The notes under the pieces: model-generated
Told to the model about the DNA's origin: nothing
Seen by the model: only the letters and a program-made list of their open reading frames with translations
The model's database searches: none
Origin: Hondaea fermentalgiana
Taxonomy: Eukaryota; Sar; Bigyra; Thraustochytrida; Thraustochytriidae
Assembly (NCBI GenBank): GCA_014084085.1
Contig: NPFB01000109.1
Location: forward strand, 1 to 39,865
Reading direction: 5' to 3'
DNA: 39,865 nucleotides
Shown: one piece after another, positions 9,522-21,700 of the stretch
How positions within the stretch are numbered: position 1 is the first letter of the stretch
Layout: each line of letters begins with the position of its first letter
Translations under genes and position numbers: made by a program

Positions 9522-12500
9522 ATGCGCGCTCTTGCCGCGACCCTTACGGTCGCGACGGCGATGACGTTGCTGGACGCGCTCGCCAATGCCCAAGAATGTG
9601 CCACGAACACCACGAGCATGTGCAGCGATCTCTCTGGAGCCTTGCTCGTTTCGAATCTCGAGGTCGAGGTCGCCTCGAGGACAGACTGCACCATCTGCAC
9701 AACCGAATCTCCCTTCGTTACTAGCTTTGATGCATGCTGCTCCTCCGGTGTCTCGCCAACGTCCTCGTGTCGCGAGATCCTGCTGGATCTGCCAGCGTCC
9801 TCCGCAGACGTTCGTCCCAGCTCTGTCGCGAGCGTCGATGCTGGCGCCACCCTCACAATCCCCGTCACAATGTCCCAGATCGTCACCGCAGAGCACTCCT
9901 GCTCGCGCACCTGCATGCTCTACGGAGACCCCGAGGGCGTCTCCTTTTGCGGTGAATACTCCGAATTCGTCCTCTGCGACGGCCGCATCGACGACGGGTC
10001 CGAGGACACTTGCACGCAGAGCAAGGAAGTCTGCGAAAGTCGTCTCGACTATTATGGAAATGCATGCGTCTATCTGCCTGATGTACCCAATTCCACTTGG
10101 GTTGACTTTGACGTCTCGGGGTCGCCCTGCCAGATGGATCTCTCGGTCAACCCAGCGCCTGTTCAGCTCATGTACAGTCGCCGCCCTCTCCAGGCCAACA
10201 ATGGCCCCACGCCCTTTGCCGTCTACGCGGAAATCGGTGAGCGCGGTATTATTCCCACCATCATCATCGAGTACGACGGCGTCAACGCCTCCCTCTCGGC
10301 CAACGACTGCATTGCCAGCAACGGCAGCTGGGACGCATGGGTCAACGGCGACGCCATCAGGGAATTCGGCAACTACACTGTTCAGGAAGCAGAGGCGCAA
10401 GTCGTGTACACCTTTCTCATCGACGACACGATGGGCCTGCGACTCCTGTGCCAGCGCATGGGCCCTCAGCGCGCCCGCTGGGACGTTGACAACCTCTACG
10501 TCCTGGACACCGCAGAGCAGGCCGCCACCACCTCCAAAGAAGATGGCTACTGCGTCACCTCGGAAATGAGCATGGGCAAGGCCACGCAAAGCAGCACCGA
10601 AAACTTTCACTCCTTGTGCATGGCCACCCTTTCGCCCAACATGCTTGTCTGCCGTACTCTCTCCAAGGAGTGTACCTCGGACACGTACATGACCACCGTC
10701 AAGGCTTGGTGCGATGGTCTCAACCCGGAGCTCCGGCCCAACCGTTGCATTCAGCGCATCAAGAAGCAGATCAAGAGGGAGCTGGCGGGTCAGTCTTCGT
10801 CCAGTGTCTGGTCCGATTTCTTTTGCCAAGTCCTCGGAGACCATGACAAGACACTCACGCAAGAGTGCAAGACCAAGGTGGAAAACTTTGGCTTTCCCGA
10901 AGTCTTTGCAGAGAGCGGATATACGCTCAGCCAGGTCACGGCTGCCACCGCATGCGACATGGACGCCTCTCTCGCCGTCAGCTCAGAAGAGTGCTTTGAG
11001 GGCCTTCACGTCCAGATCGAGACCGAAGACGGCTCGCGCGAGACCATCGCCTCCGTCCCCGTCTCGCGCCTCGTATGCGATGAGCCTCTCGTCCTGACCG
11101 GCGCTGACTACCCCGAAGCCTTCGTCTACACTGTCTATCTCGTGCAGTGCGGCCTTTCCGAAATATGCAACCTTGCCCGCGGCCACCGTCCCGTGGCCGC
11201 CGTCGAGGTCGCTGCCAATGATTTTATCACCATGGAGTACTCCCAGGAAGCAACGGCGGCCTCTGGCCCAACGGTCTGCGCCGATGATGTCTCGGATATC
11301 GTCTCGAGCTGCCCGACGCAGTGCTGCCGCCAGGAAAATGACGGCGCGCCCATTTGCCTCAACGTCACCGTCTCTTCGACCGCCTTTTGCGATGCGGACA
11401 CCGCCCCGGACGGCGTTGACTGCGCCGACATTGTGAACTCTTCTGCTTACGTCGACATCACCATCGAGCCGCAAGAGGATTCCGAGGACGAAGACTGGCT
11501 CGGGTCTTGCTGCCGCACCTGCGCCGGGTGGGGAGATCCCATTCTTCTCCCCTTTGACTCTTCTGAAAAGGTCAAGTGGATCCAGTGCGATGGCCGCAAG
11601 GAAAATTGCGCCTTTGGCCAAAAGGTGTGCGAAAACCAGGTTGATCACCTGGGCAACGCCTGCGTGTGGAACCAGACGGTTGATGACCTCGTGGTGCTCA
11701 ACAAAAGTCCCACTGTCGCTTTCTTTGGCAGCCCGTGCCAGGTCAATTGGACAGCCGCAGCGGATGCCGACTGGCTTCCCAACGTGACCATGTTTGAAAA
11801 CGAAGACTTTAGCATGCGCCTCTTTACCGGCGAGCGCAGTGTACTCACGGGTCTCGAACTGGAGCTCACTTCAGGAGGCTACCACCACTTTGACCCGGCG
11901 GGTTGCTTTCATGACGATTCGATCACGGCCGCGGACGCCTGGACAAGCTACGAGGGGGCACCTTCAACACCTGCGAAAAGCGGTTTCTCCGTCACGTGCG
12001 GCGATGTTGACATGAATGGCCTCGAGCGTCCCTGCGCGGTTACTCACCAAGATTCAAGCGTCTTCATCCAGTTCCGCTGTATTCGCGCCAGTCTCGACGG
12101 CGACTACGACGGCATGCGCATCAACGTCCAGGGTATTTCCGAGTATCTCCCCTACTCGTCCTCGGGCGGCTTTTGCTACGACGGAAACCTCGACAATGCG
12201 CGCGGCGAGTCGAGCATCAATGAAGCCGGCGAAGCCTGTGGTCTCGACGAAGACGAGGCGGGTACTCACATCTCGCTCAACCGCATTTGCAAGGATATCT
12301 TCCACCCAACCTGCACAGTCAACGAGATTGAGGCCGCTGTGGAGAGCTGGTGCAAGTATTCGGCCATTCTCAAGCTAAAGGACAAGCTAACCTGCGCGAG
12401 TGATATTATCAACGGAACAAAGCATTCTCTCGAGGTGCGTTGGCGCAATTACTTTTGCATGCAGTTCCCCAATGGCAAGTACTCCAAGTGCCAAAAGGAC

Positions 12501-12860
12501 TACACCAAGTTTCTCGACGTCACCCCCACGCGCGACCTTTGCTTTTCGTCCATCGACGAACTTGAGGCGTTTGGACGGGATCCTTGCATGGCAGGCGTCT
12601 CTGTCATGAATATTGAGACCGACCAAGAGATCCTCTTTCTCCCGGAGCACATTCCTCCCTGCGACAACGTTCTCCGCGTCCCGGCTTCCGAAAAGTATGC
12701 CGACCTTTTCACCAGCAAAATTGAGTTCGTCAAATGCGGCGTCCAGCCTGAGCAATGCCCGTACCATTCTGCGCTCCCGGGCGTCTTTTGCGATCCCATT
12801 CAATCGTACTCTGTGCAACTCACCTACAGTGCTGGAGACCTGTGCCCGGACGCAAGCTAA
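9522..12860 (+). CDS. Secreted cysteine-rich two-module protein, tandem copy B (1112 aa)
   Basis: Full-length paralog of the gene at 2011-5382, on the same strand. The open frame extends upstream only to a TTG at 9390. I chose the ATG at 9522 because it has A at -3 and starts a clear signal peptide (MRALAATLTVATAMTL...) with a likely cleavage after A-N-A, before Q-E-C. The body repeats the architecture of copy A. In the first half this is R-T-C131 with Y-G-D-P137, then C152-D-G-R155. In the second half it is C663-C-R-T-C667 and C689-D-G-R692. Each half also has a G-N-x-C-V-W motif. The C-terminal 80 residues are roughly two-thirds identical to copy A by eye, so B diverged earlier than the near-identical pair formed by A and the partial copy at 1-76. 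Several N-x-S/T sites agree with secretion. The function is unknown, and no intron or frameshift is visible. Confidence 0.9.
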   Translation: MRALAATLTVATAMTLLDALANAQECATNTTSMCSDLSGALLVSNLEVEVASRTDCTICTTESPFVTSFDACCSSGVSPTSSCREILLDLPASSADVRPSSVASVDAGATLTIPVTMSQIVTAEHSCSRTCMLYGDPEGVSFCGEYSEFVLCDGRIDDGSEDTCTQSKEVCESRLDYYGNACVYLPDVPNSTWVDFDVSGSPCQMDLSVNPAPVQLMYSRRPLQANNGPTPFAVYAEIGERGIIPTIIIEYDGVNASLSANDCIASNGSWDAWVNGDAIREFGNYTVQEAEAQVVYTFLIDDTMGLRLLCQRMGPQRARWDVDNLYVLDTAEQAATTSKEDGYCVTSEMSMGKATQSSTENFHSLCMATLSPNMLVCRTLSKECTSDTYMTTVKAWCDGLNPELRPNRCIQRIKKQIKRELAGQSSSSVWSDFFCQVLGDHDKTLTQECKTKVENFGFPEVFAESGYTLSQVTAATACDMDASLAVSSEECFEGLHVQIETEDGSRETIASVPVSRLVCDEPLVLTGADYPEAFVYTVYLVQCGLSEICNLARGHRPVAAVEVAANDFITMEYSQEATAASGPTVCADDVSDIVSSCPTQCCRQENDGAPICLNVTVSSTAFCDADTAPDGVDCADIVNSSAYVDITIEPQEDSEDEDWLGSCCRTCAGWGDPILLPFDSSEKVKWIQCDGRKENCAFGQKVCENQVDHLGNACVWNQTVDDLVVLNKSPTVAFFGSPCQVNWTAAADADWLPNVTMFENEDFSMRLFTGERSVLTGLELELTSGGYHHFDPAGCFHDDSITAADAWTSYEGAPSTPAKSGFSVTCGDVDMNGLERPCAVTHQDSSVFIQFRCIRASLDGDYDGMRINVQGISEYLPYSSSGGFCYDGNLDNARGESSINEAGEACGLDEDEAGTHISLNRICKDIFHPTCTVNEIEAAVESWCKYSAILKLKDKLTCASDIINGTKHSLEVRWRNYFCMQFPNGKYSKCQKDYTKFLDVTPTRDLCFSSIDELEAFGRDPCMAGVSVMNIETDQEILFLPEHIPPCDNVLRVPASEKYADLFTSKIEFVKCGVQPEQCPYHSALPGVFCDPIQSYSVQLTYSAGDLCPDAS

Positions 12861-14052
12861 TCAATCCCCTTCTTATTATTCTAGCAATTTACGGCCTGGC
12901 GAACCGACCGACCCCAACCCCGTTTCGCACGATTTTCTGGTCCGTATGAATCGACTCAAGGCAGCTGCTGCAGCACACATTGCTATGCAGATGCAATGCG
13001 TGCATGCCCGCTCGTCGCACTCACCCCTGCCTTTGTATCTGTCTGTTGAAATGAAACATTCTGCTTCTTTACTCACCGCACCGTCGTTATCACCAAAATC
13101 ATCGCTCGTAGCTCAGCCAGCATGATTCTTATTTCAGACTTGGCTGACCTGCTCCAAGCCCGTCATACGAGTCAACCAAATACACCAGTGAACCTTAGAT
13201 CATCCGGACCATTCCCATCTCCAGGCCGAAGGGGTGGATAATTGCTCACAGAAAAGGGGCAGGGGAAGAAAGAAGGAAAGGGGGGGGAGGGGGGAGCGGA
13301 GGGGACGGGAGAAGAAGGTGGGGGGGGGCACAACCTCAATGGTCTCTTGGATGATCTACAGAAAAGATGTTCAAGCAGTCAGCCTGCCTGCCTGGCCTCC
13401 TCAGCATCCACTATCCAACGTAATCATTCCTCGCCCCCCTCTGCTCCTGTGCTCCTCTGCCAGGCGTCTCCTTGTTCTTCTGCTTCTTCTCCTCCTCCTC
13501 CTCCAATCTCAAGGCAGGGGGCAGGTGAACAAGGCTTGATTCCCCGACGACCACGTCGTAAGTCGGTCAATCCATGTTATGTGTGTGCGTGGCGATTTCC
13601 GTTATGCGGCGTTGAATAAGTTTGCAATACTTATCTCACCTTCAGAAGTCGCCAGCGCCAGGGCCTTCAAAAGCCGCCAGGGGAAGAATTAAAGGACAAA
13701 ATAGCGATCGAAACCCACGGTGCGAAGCAAGGTGGCAGGGGATTTGCGGTCGCGCTATCATTCATTGCTGGTACGTGATTGCTAAGCGTGCTCACACAAG
13801 TTTATGAGGAAAGAAATGCAACATGAAGCCAGACTATACCAAACGACCACCCTGTTGGTTATAGTGCTTTGCAGCAACCAAACAGAGCCCGACGCGTTAT
13901 CCCCATCTAACAGAAGGAATACGGAACGATTAGAGGGTAGGCAACCAATCGCAGAAGCGCACATGGACCGTCGAGGGGTCCCATGCACAACGACACATCG
14001 CACTTGTTCGTCCACGCGCTTGTCCCTTCCGATTGTCGCACCCTTGCAGGCT

Positions 14053-14101
14053 GGAGAGAGCGAGAGAGAGCGAGAGAGAGCGAGGGAGAGAGAGAGAGAA
14101 C
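14053..14101. repeat. GA / CGAGAG simple repeat
   Basis: A purine-rich run of GAGA with periodic CGAGAG interruptions, about 1.6 kb upstream of the cyclase start. Confidence 0.8.
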
Positions 14102-14412
14102 GAAGAGCAAGAACGACTCAGAGCTCTAGACACTAGTTTTGCGCGCGCGGATGCTTTTTACTTGGCTCGCTCGTTCGCCCGTTAAAGCCGCGCACGCTGC
14201 TGGCGGACTTGTCAGCACAGAGCCAGGTTTACTTATCGCCTAACGGCCGTTGATCGCACATCAATATCTTTCTGCACTGCTTTGCTGAACGCCGCACGTT
14301 GCGCTTCACTCCCATTTCGACCTACCAAAGTCATGGCGAGCCAAGTCGGATTGGCCGATGCCAACTCGTGTGCGCCTCGCCTTGACAGCGAATGCTTCTC
14401 GCTTGAGCTTGC

Positions 14413-14435
14413 GCTGCTGCTGCTGCTGCTGCTGC
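14413..14435. repeat. CTG trinucleotide repeat
   Basis: Seven CTG units in non-coding DNA. On the minus strand it would read as CAG. Confidence 0.8.
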
Positions 14436-15067
14436 CGCCTCTGACCTGAGCGAGTGAGCGCAAGAGCGAGCGTCGCAATGACCATTGTTCTCATCATTAC
14501 GTACCCTGCAATGCGCTGCAATCAGCAGCTATCAGGCAAAGTTCAAGTCCGCTGCCAAGGGAGCGGCCAACGCGCCGGCTCCAGCCACTTTCCACGAATG
14601 AGGATGACCCAGCTTGGCATTCCATGACCTGGCCTCGCATATCGAGACCCTCCCTCCCTCGCGCGCAGCCTCGTTTCAAGTAATAATCCCACCTTCGCGA
14701 TGCCGTGTGCGAGAAAAAAACACCGCACAGGTTTCGCCGCGAATTTTCCCTCTACCACCGGTGGCATACATCACCTCGCGACGACGTGTTGCCTTGGTTT
14801 GTCTTGCTCCGTATTATCGTTGCCTCGATCGCCTCTGCAGCTGCAGCCGGCTGTTCCTTCTGCGCCTTCCACTTTTGCGCGCAACGTCCGCCGCTCCGAA
14901 GCCTTCCGACGCTCCGCAAACTCCGATGCGTCCCTTCCTCTCTTCCATCACACCGCTGCGGCAGCGGCTGCATTTTTCTTTTTAGGTCCTTGATCTCCAC
15001 CCTCACGATTATCACCGTGAGCGTGGCTGCAGTCGCGCCGCGATGATCATGATTTTAGTTAGCCGCG

Positions 15068-15108
15068 TCGCGATAACCGTGTTCGCGATACGATGATCGA
15101 GTTCGCGA
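15068..15108. promoter_or_regulatory. Three TCGCGA palindromes with CGATGATC repeats
   Basis: TCGCGA occurs at 15068-15073, 15083-15088 and 15103-15108. CGATGATC occurs at 15041 and 15091. The cluster lies about 600 bases upstream of the cyclase ATG and may be a promoter element. Confidence 0.35.
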
Positions 15109-15708
15109 TGCAAAGACCGCGGCCTCGACTAGTGCTTTTTATGGCTGTTCTTGTTCTTCGCTCGCTCGCTCGCTCTCCGTCTTGCGTCCCACTGTGGGGA
15201 GGGGGGTCGGTCCATCTCGTCCCGCACGAGGTCGATTCCTGCGCCCCAATCCAAGTCCCCGACGGCCTCGCGCTTAGTCTCCGGGCGCGCGAGGGCGTCC
15301 GGAAAGGGCCTCGTCCGCGCCCTCCGGGATGTTATCGCAGACGCGCAGACCTAGTTCTCTCCCACCGCGTCGCCGTCGCCAGGGAGCGCGGCGAGGGAGC
15401 GCAGGGACACGACGCTGCTACGCAGGCAAGGGTGCGACCGCTGGGAGGGCACATCCTAGAAAGAGAGACGAAGGAAAACCTGAGGCGCCGAGGGGCCGAT
15501 CGAGACCTCGTCGCGGTAGAAAGAAACAACGCGAGAGCGACCAGAGCTCACAGCCCTTGCTTCGCTCGCCGCCCATCCATACTTCGCTCGCCGCCCCTGC
15601 GACCGCGCGAGCTCGACCCGCCAAGACACACAAGCTTACCCATTCGCTCGCTCGTTCGTTTTGTTCATTCATCCGCCCTTGTGACCTCGAGCTTGATCGA
15701 TCTCGTCC

Positions 15709-18700
15709 ATGGACTCCAAGGGGCCGACGACGCAATGGTGTCGGTGTTGCGGCGAGCGTCGCGCGGGCTGCGTCTTGCTAGCAGACGCCTTCCGCCCGGA
15801 CGCCTTTCAAGGCCGCGCGACGCAAAGCGACAACATTTGCCCTGACTGCCATGGGTTTGCCGAAAGTCTCATGCGCAAGCTCCTCCCACGCGACACCCAC
15901 GACACCTTGCTCAAATATTGGCCAATCGGATCTCAAGTCGCGCTGCCGAAGAGCCACATTTTTGTACAGGATCGCAAACAGAGCATCCTTGACTCCGCGA
16001 ACAGCGACCACAAGAGAAAAGCCGAATCGTTTGTTCCATACGTTCCAGGCCTGGTTGTCGAGTATTTGAGCGAAAGCTGGCTCGCGTCCACGGGCAAACT
16101 ACGAGCCATGGCCGGCAGTAGCGAAAACCTTCAGACATACCCCTCGGTCGGCTCACTGAGCAAACCGGCCAGCGCCACCACAGTCGTCTCGGCGAGCGGA
16201 GCAGGAGCCGAGCATGTGAAGAATATCTGTGACACCGTCGACGCGGTGATACTGATGGCGGATGTGACGGGATACACGGCATTGGCAGACACCTTTTGCC
16301 AGCTCAGGGGCGTAAACGCGGGCGTCGAGGCCGTTGTGACAAACTGTCTCAACAAGTACTTCTCCCGCCTCATCGAGACCATCAACGAGTTTGGCGGCGA
16401 CGTCGTCAAGTTCGCGGGCGATGCAGTTCTCTGCATTTGGAAACCGCAAGTCTCCGACATGCGTCGCGGGAGCTCGTCACCGCGCGTCGCCAAACAGCAG
16501 CGCCAGCGGCTTATGGAGAGCTACGCGCAGGCGGCTACGCTTTGCGCTTTCAAGGCAAAAGGTCTCGTTGAAAGAGTCCGCGTTGGTGATGACGAAAAGA
16601 CCTTACGATTGCACTGTGGGCTGGCAAGCGGCAAAATTTCCATTCTTTCGGTGGGCGGGGCAGATGCAAGCTCCCGACGCGAGATCGTCCTCACGGGCGA
16701 GGCGCTTCGTGTTGCGGGTGTTGCAGTCGATCTCGCCGAGCCGGAGACCGTCGTTCTAGGCCAGCAGGTCTGGCGTCATGTGCGCACGATTACCATTTGC
16801 GCCAAGGTGAGCGACTCCGATCAGGACGCCAAGATGGGACCCATGCTTAGCGGAGGGGCAGCTGCTGTTGCGGCGGCAGGCGCTGCCGTTGTCCCCTCGG
16901 ATTTTGCAGCTGATGCAAACATAGATAACAACAGCCTCTCTCGCGACAGAGGAGCGCAGGGTCAACTTGACGTTGGGTCGAAAAAGCCTCGTGCGACTCA
17001 GCAGAGGCAGGCTGCACATGCGATAAAGAGACCGTCCTTTTATCTTGTTCACCAGGTCACGGTGGAGCCTGTTCTGGACACCCGCAACCGGCGGCACTCG
17101 AGTAACATTACTACCTTACAGGGGATGCTGCCGCCCATCGACCTATTGCTTGGCGTGCTGGAATCCTACATTCCCGCTCACATTGTCAAACAGCTAAAAG
17201 GTCGGCAGAAGATCCACAATGACGTGAGACTCGTCTCGGTGCTCTTTATGAATATTTGTAATCACGCTCGCACCTTTGGCTACACGAACGACCCTGATCA
17301 GCTCGAGCTCATGCAAGAAATCTTCTTGCGCGCGCAGCGGATCGTAAATCACCATGAAGGCATGATCCGCCAATTTATTGTCGACGACAAAGGCTGCGTC
17401 CTCATCGTTTGCTTTGGCGTAAGTACGCACCGCCACAAGGACGATGCAGCGCGCGCGATCGCCACGGCCCTCGACCTGCAAATGTCCATTGCAAAAGTAC
17501 AGTCGCCCTCACTCCCAGACGAGAGCCTTCGTATCAAGACTGCGATTGGCGTCACCACAGGTCGCGCCTTTTGTGGACCTATCGGCTCTCAGCTCGTCCT
17601 GGACGCGCCGAATAGCGAGATTAGGGGGCCCGAGCGTCGAGAGTGGTCCGTCGTCGGGCATTGCGTCAACTTGGCCGCGCGCCTCATGAACGTCGCCTAC
17701 AAGCGCGACGAGGGTATCCTCTGCGACGAGACCACCGCAGAGAATATCCGTCTTTCCATCACCTCGCAGCGATCAAAGCGAGGGCCAGCATTCTTACAGG
17801 TTGATAGTGTGCACGTCAAGGGGCTCAAGGACAAGATTCCTCTCTTTAAACCGATGCGTATGTCGGAGCGCAAACCGAACAGCTTTCTTGGCAGCTCGCA
17901 GTCCCATGCTGGATCCATGGGATCCATGGGATCTGCCCTCGAAGGCGAGAGCGCTGCCGCGCAAACCGCTTCCGGTGCACTTGCGTCGCGTCCTGTGCAT
18001 GCAAATCTCGCAACCGAGCATGGGTCGAGCGCGCATTGCTGTGTTGGTCGGACATTCGAAAAGAGCGCCATTGGCCCGCTGCTTTTTGCTTTCGACAGAG
18101 GCATCATCGATCCCTTTATTCTTATTTACGGCGAGGAAGGCATGGGCAAAACGAATTTGATCGACTGGGTCCGAGACCAGATCCAGAGTGACGACAGCTA
18201 CGAGAACATCAAACTTCTCGGATGGACCCCTGCGACCATGCATGCCACAGAGCAGACTTCTTACTATAGTACGCTTGGCGAAGGAAGTGGTGGAGATGGT
18301 GTATTGACGCCTGCCGATCACGGCATAGGTACAGGCGGGCTTCGGGCATTTCTTTGCGATTTATTCAAGCTTTCTCCTCAGAAAAATCTTGCGAGTGATC
18401 AAGAGCTCTTGGCAAGCTTCATCGACCGTCTCCAGGTGTACGTGGAGCGTCTGGCTCCTGAAAGTCTCGACACAATCTCACGACGGGAGCCCATTATTCA
18501 CTCGAGCAGCCACGATGCGGCCTCCCCTGCTTCACTTGAGCGACGAGACAGCACTTTAAGCGGGATGAGCGCGCACAGTGGATACAGTGGCCTCAGCGGA
18601 GACTCTGGCCGCGCATCTCGCGGCCAAGGCACGCGCGAGGGCGGCGAGTACCTGGAAAGCTGCCACTTATTCAAGCATAAACGGTACAGCCATGACAAGA

Positions 18701-21700
18701 ACAGCAGGCTTGGCTGTGAACGTACAAAAGATCTAACGGGAGGCTCAGGCCCTGAAGGAGGAGCGATCCTTTCGAAGAACCAAAACCATCTGAGACGACG
18801 CAGCGGTGGAAGCCAGCGGCGTCTCGAGGTTCACGAGCGCACCACCTCAGTGAATCTGACTTCCAGTGGTGATATGCACAAGACTCTTCATGATATTGAC
18901 CCCTTGCGGGCATCCGGAATGCCCCCCAAAAGCCGTGCGGGACGACGGCGATCCATGCCTCACGGCAAACATATTGACCTGTTTGGGAATGCGCAATTGC
19001 AAAACGAACCGTACGACATTAATCACGACGCAAAACAAGCCGCATACCGCATCAACGCTGTGACTACCGCCCAGAATGAAAATGGTGCGGACTTCGTGGA
19101 CGTCAAGGCCAAGCAGCGGCAATTGCACAGCTACCTTTCCAAGGTCAGCTTGAAAAGTGGGGATCTTTTGCAAAACGAGCAGACCACGCAGGATCTGCAC
19201 GCACGCGGACGTATCCCAAGCAATTCAAGCAGCCAATTCGGGGGCACAAACACGTCGTCCTCATTTTCCGAAACAGAGTCCGAACTCGACGAATCCGACT
19301 CGGATGATGAATACATGGACCACGAAGAGAATGACTTTCATAGCGACCGCGAAGGTGAGCGTGATGGGAGCTCTCGGGTCCGACGAGCGGAAGCACTCGC
19401 TAACGATGTGGACGACCTCGACTTGAGAAATATGAGTTCTCGGACCTTCGGGGGTCGTGGTGACGCAGAACGTGAACACCAGCAACGTAAGCGCATTAGC
19501 GTACGCACAACACGTAGCGCCGATGGTGATGAAACTTCTGTTGCAGTCACTGGTGGTGAGACGGATGACCTTTTTCGCAGGTCTGTGTCTCCGTCCGCCA
19601 AGGCAAATCGTTACCGAACCCGATGCGGGGCCCATGGGCGCCACGCGGACAGAGGGGCCGATGTAGACGCCAATGACGAAGACGAAGAAGACTTTGTCTC
19701 GGACAATGACATTCTCTCCTACTCGGATGAGGACGAGGATGATGAGGACGACGAGAGACACGACGCTTATGGAGACGAATCCGAGCGCAAGTTCAACGAT
19801 GAAGATCGTGCTCACATGGGCAAGTCAAAGAGACACAAGTCTCGACAGAAGCAGGGAAGCGGCAAGCGAAAGCTCGGCCGCAAATTAGGACGCATTCGGC
19901 GACTCGGGAGCGATACGCGAAACAAGCTTCGAGGTACAGACCATCAATCTCGGCCGCGAGCAGGGCATCTCCATGGGCACGGCAAGGACCGAAAGCAGCG
20001 GTGTCTGAGCCAAGAGAACGTTCCGCTTCGTACAGAGCACTATGCGTCAGGGCGTGGAGATGATGAGTTGCGGTTTCGCAATCTTAATTCGAGCCGCCAC
20101 TCAAGCTATGGCGGAAGCGAATGGCACGAGAGCCTAGGGGTGGGCATGGACGGAGATCTAGAAGATGACGATGAACTTGCAACGCAGCGTCGGCTTAATC
20201 GTCAAGTGCTACATTTTCGCTACAATTATCCACTGATTGCAGCCAAGATCGACGAAACGACGATTCGCGTCTTTTTGAGCTCGCAAGCCGAGGATCTGGC
20301 GCAGTGCATTGTCCACGTCTTGGCAACAGCCACAGGCGGAGCTGCCCATGCTGAAGGAATGCGTATGAATACGCAGTTCAAGGAAGACATTTCATCGGAC
20401 AAGAACCTCAGTGGTACCGATGCGCTCATTGCTGATGTCATGGCGCTGGTGGTTATGCTAGCTCTTAATCAGCTCAACCACAAGGTCTGCATCACCCTAG
20501 ACGACATTGAGTGGATGGATGAGCTATCGATGTCGCTTTTGCGATCGATTGTCGGCCCACAATGCCCTGGTTTTATGGTCGTGGCGACGACGCGCAGCTC
20601 GGCGGTGGAGCGTGTGCAGAATCGTCTGCGTATTCGCGTGCAAGAGAGCCCCTTTTTGTATCCTTTTGAGCTGAAGCAACTGGCTTCCGGCGAAATCGAG
20701 GAGCTTTTGAAGCACACGTTTGATATTCCCGTTTGGCCGCAGGACATAATCAAGCGTGTGGTGCACTCATGCAATGGCTTGCCATTGTGGGCCATCGAGT
20801 ATGTGCGCGGAATGCTCGCAAACAAGCATATTCGACGCGACGAAGAGACCCAGGTCTGGACCTTTGACGAAGATATGGAGGAAGTCTTTTCCGACGGCTT
20901 GGAGGGTGCAATCTTGCAGCGCTACGATAATTTGCGTGAAGAGGTGCAGCATGCCTTCATTTGGGCGTGCGTTCTCGAGGCAGAGTTCACCGTGCACATG
21001 CTCAGAGATCTCATTCTTTACACGGATTTGCACGACAAGCTCGATGAGCTCATCAAGTTCAAGCACATTGCGGCTATTCCAGGGGCACGGTCGGATCGCG
21101 ACGAGCAGCTGTATCGCAAGTGGGATGATATCAACATTAGTCTACGCGACGAGGATCTCCAGCAAACCTTTTTGCTCTGCCGCAGCGCCAAGTCGCGATT
21201 TACCGTGCATGACATTTTCTGCGAGAAACTCAAGACCATTGATAATCGGTATTTTGAAAGGCTCGTGGAGGACTTGCTGCGTGAGCGATTCATCGCGCAC
21301 GGCGTGAGCACAGCCTTTGGGCCAGAACAAAAGATGTATCGCGTCGCGCACGACTATTATTATCATGCAATATACAAGATGATTCCTCCGCGGGAAGTCG
21401 AGCGACATCACCAGCTCACCGCGCGATGTCTCAGTACGATGGACAATGAGTACGTGGAGCCGCTTTTGGCGCACCATTACCGCAAAGCAAAGGACGAGAA
21501 GAACGCCATTCGCTGCCTGTACAAGACCGCGTGCACGCGGCTCAAAAACGATCAAATCAACCAGGCGTGTGGATATCTTTTGGAAGCGGTGGAACTTGCT
21601 ACGCAGTCAACGACTACAATTCTTGATGCAAGCGACGTGGCCAATATGAAGCTCACGCTGGCCCATCTCCTCATTTACGTAGGGCGACACCAGGACGCCA

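Larger units (their letters stand above)
12861..15708. other. Intergenic region upstream of the adenylyl cyclase gene
   Basis: No supportable gene. It holds G-rich and GA-rich runs (about 13258-13330), a GA/CGAGAG repeat (14053-14101), a CTG run (14413-14435) and a small inverted repeat CTCACG/CGTGAG (15002-15021). It also holds a cluster of TCGCGA motifs (15068-15108) and CTCG repeats (15158-15175). Open frames here are overlapping and GC-driven. An in-frame TGA at 15694-15696 closes the frame just before the cyclase ATG. Confidence 0.6.

Noticed and set aside
9468..10862. 464-codon open frame antisense to copy B
   Set aside because: Same reason as the antisense frame of copy A. The plus strand carries the signal peptide and the conserved cysteine pattern.
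15093..15845. 250-codon plus-strand frame overlapping the cyclase start
   Set aside because: It is Arg-rich, has no domain, and overlaps the real N-terminus in another frame.
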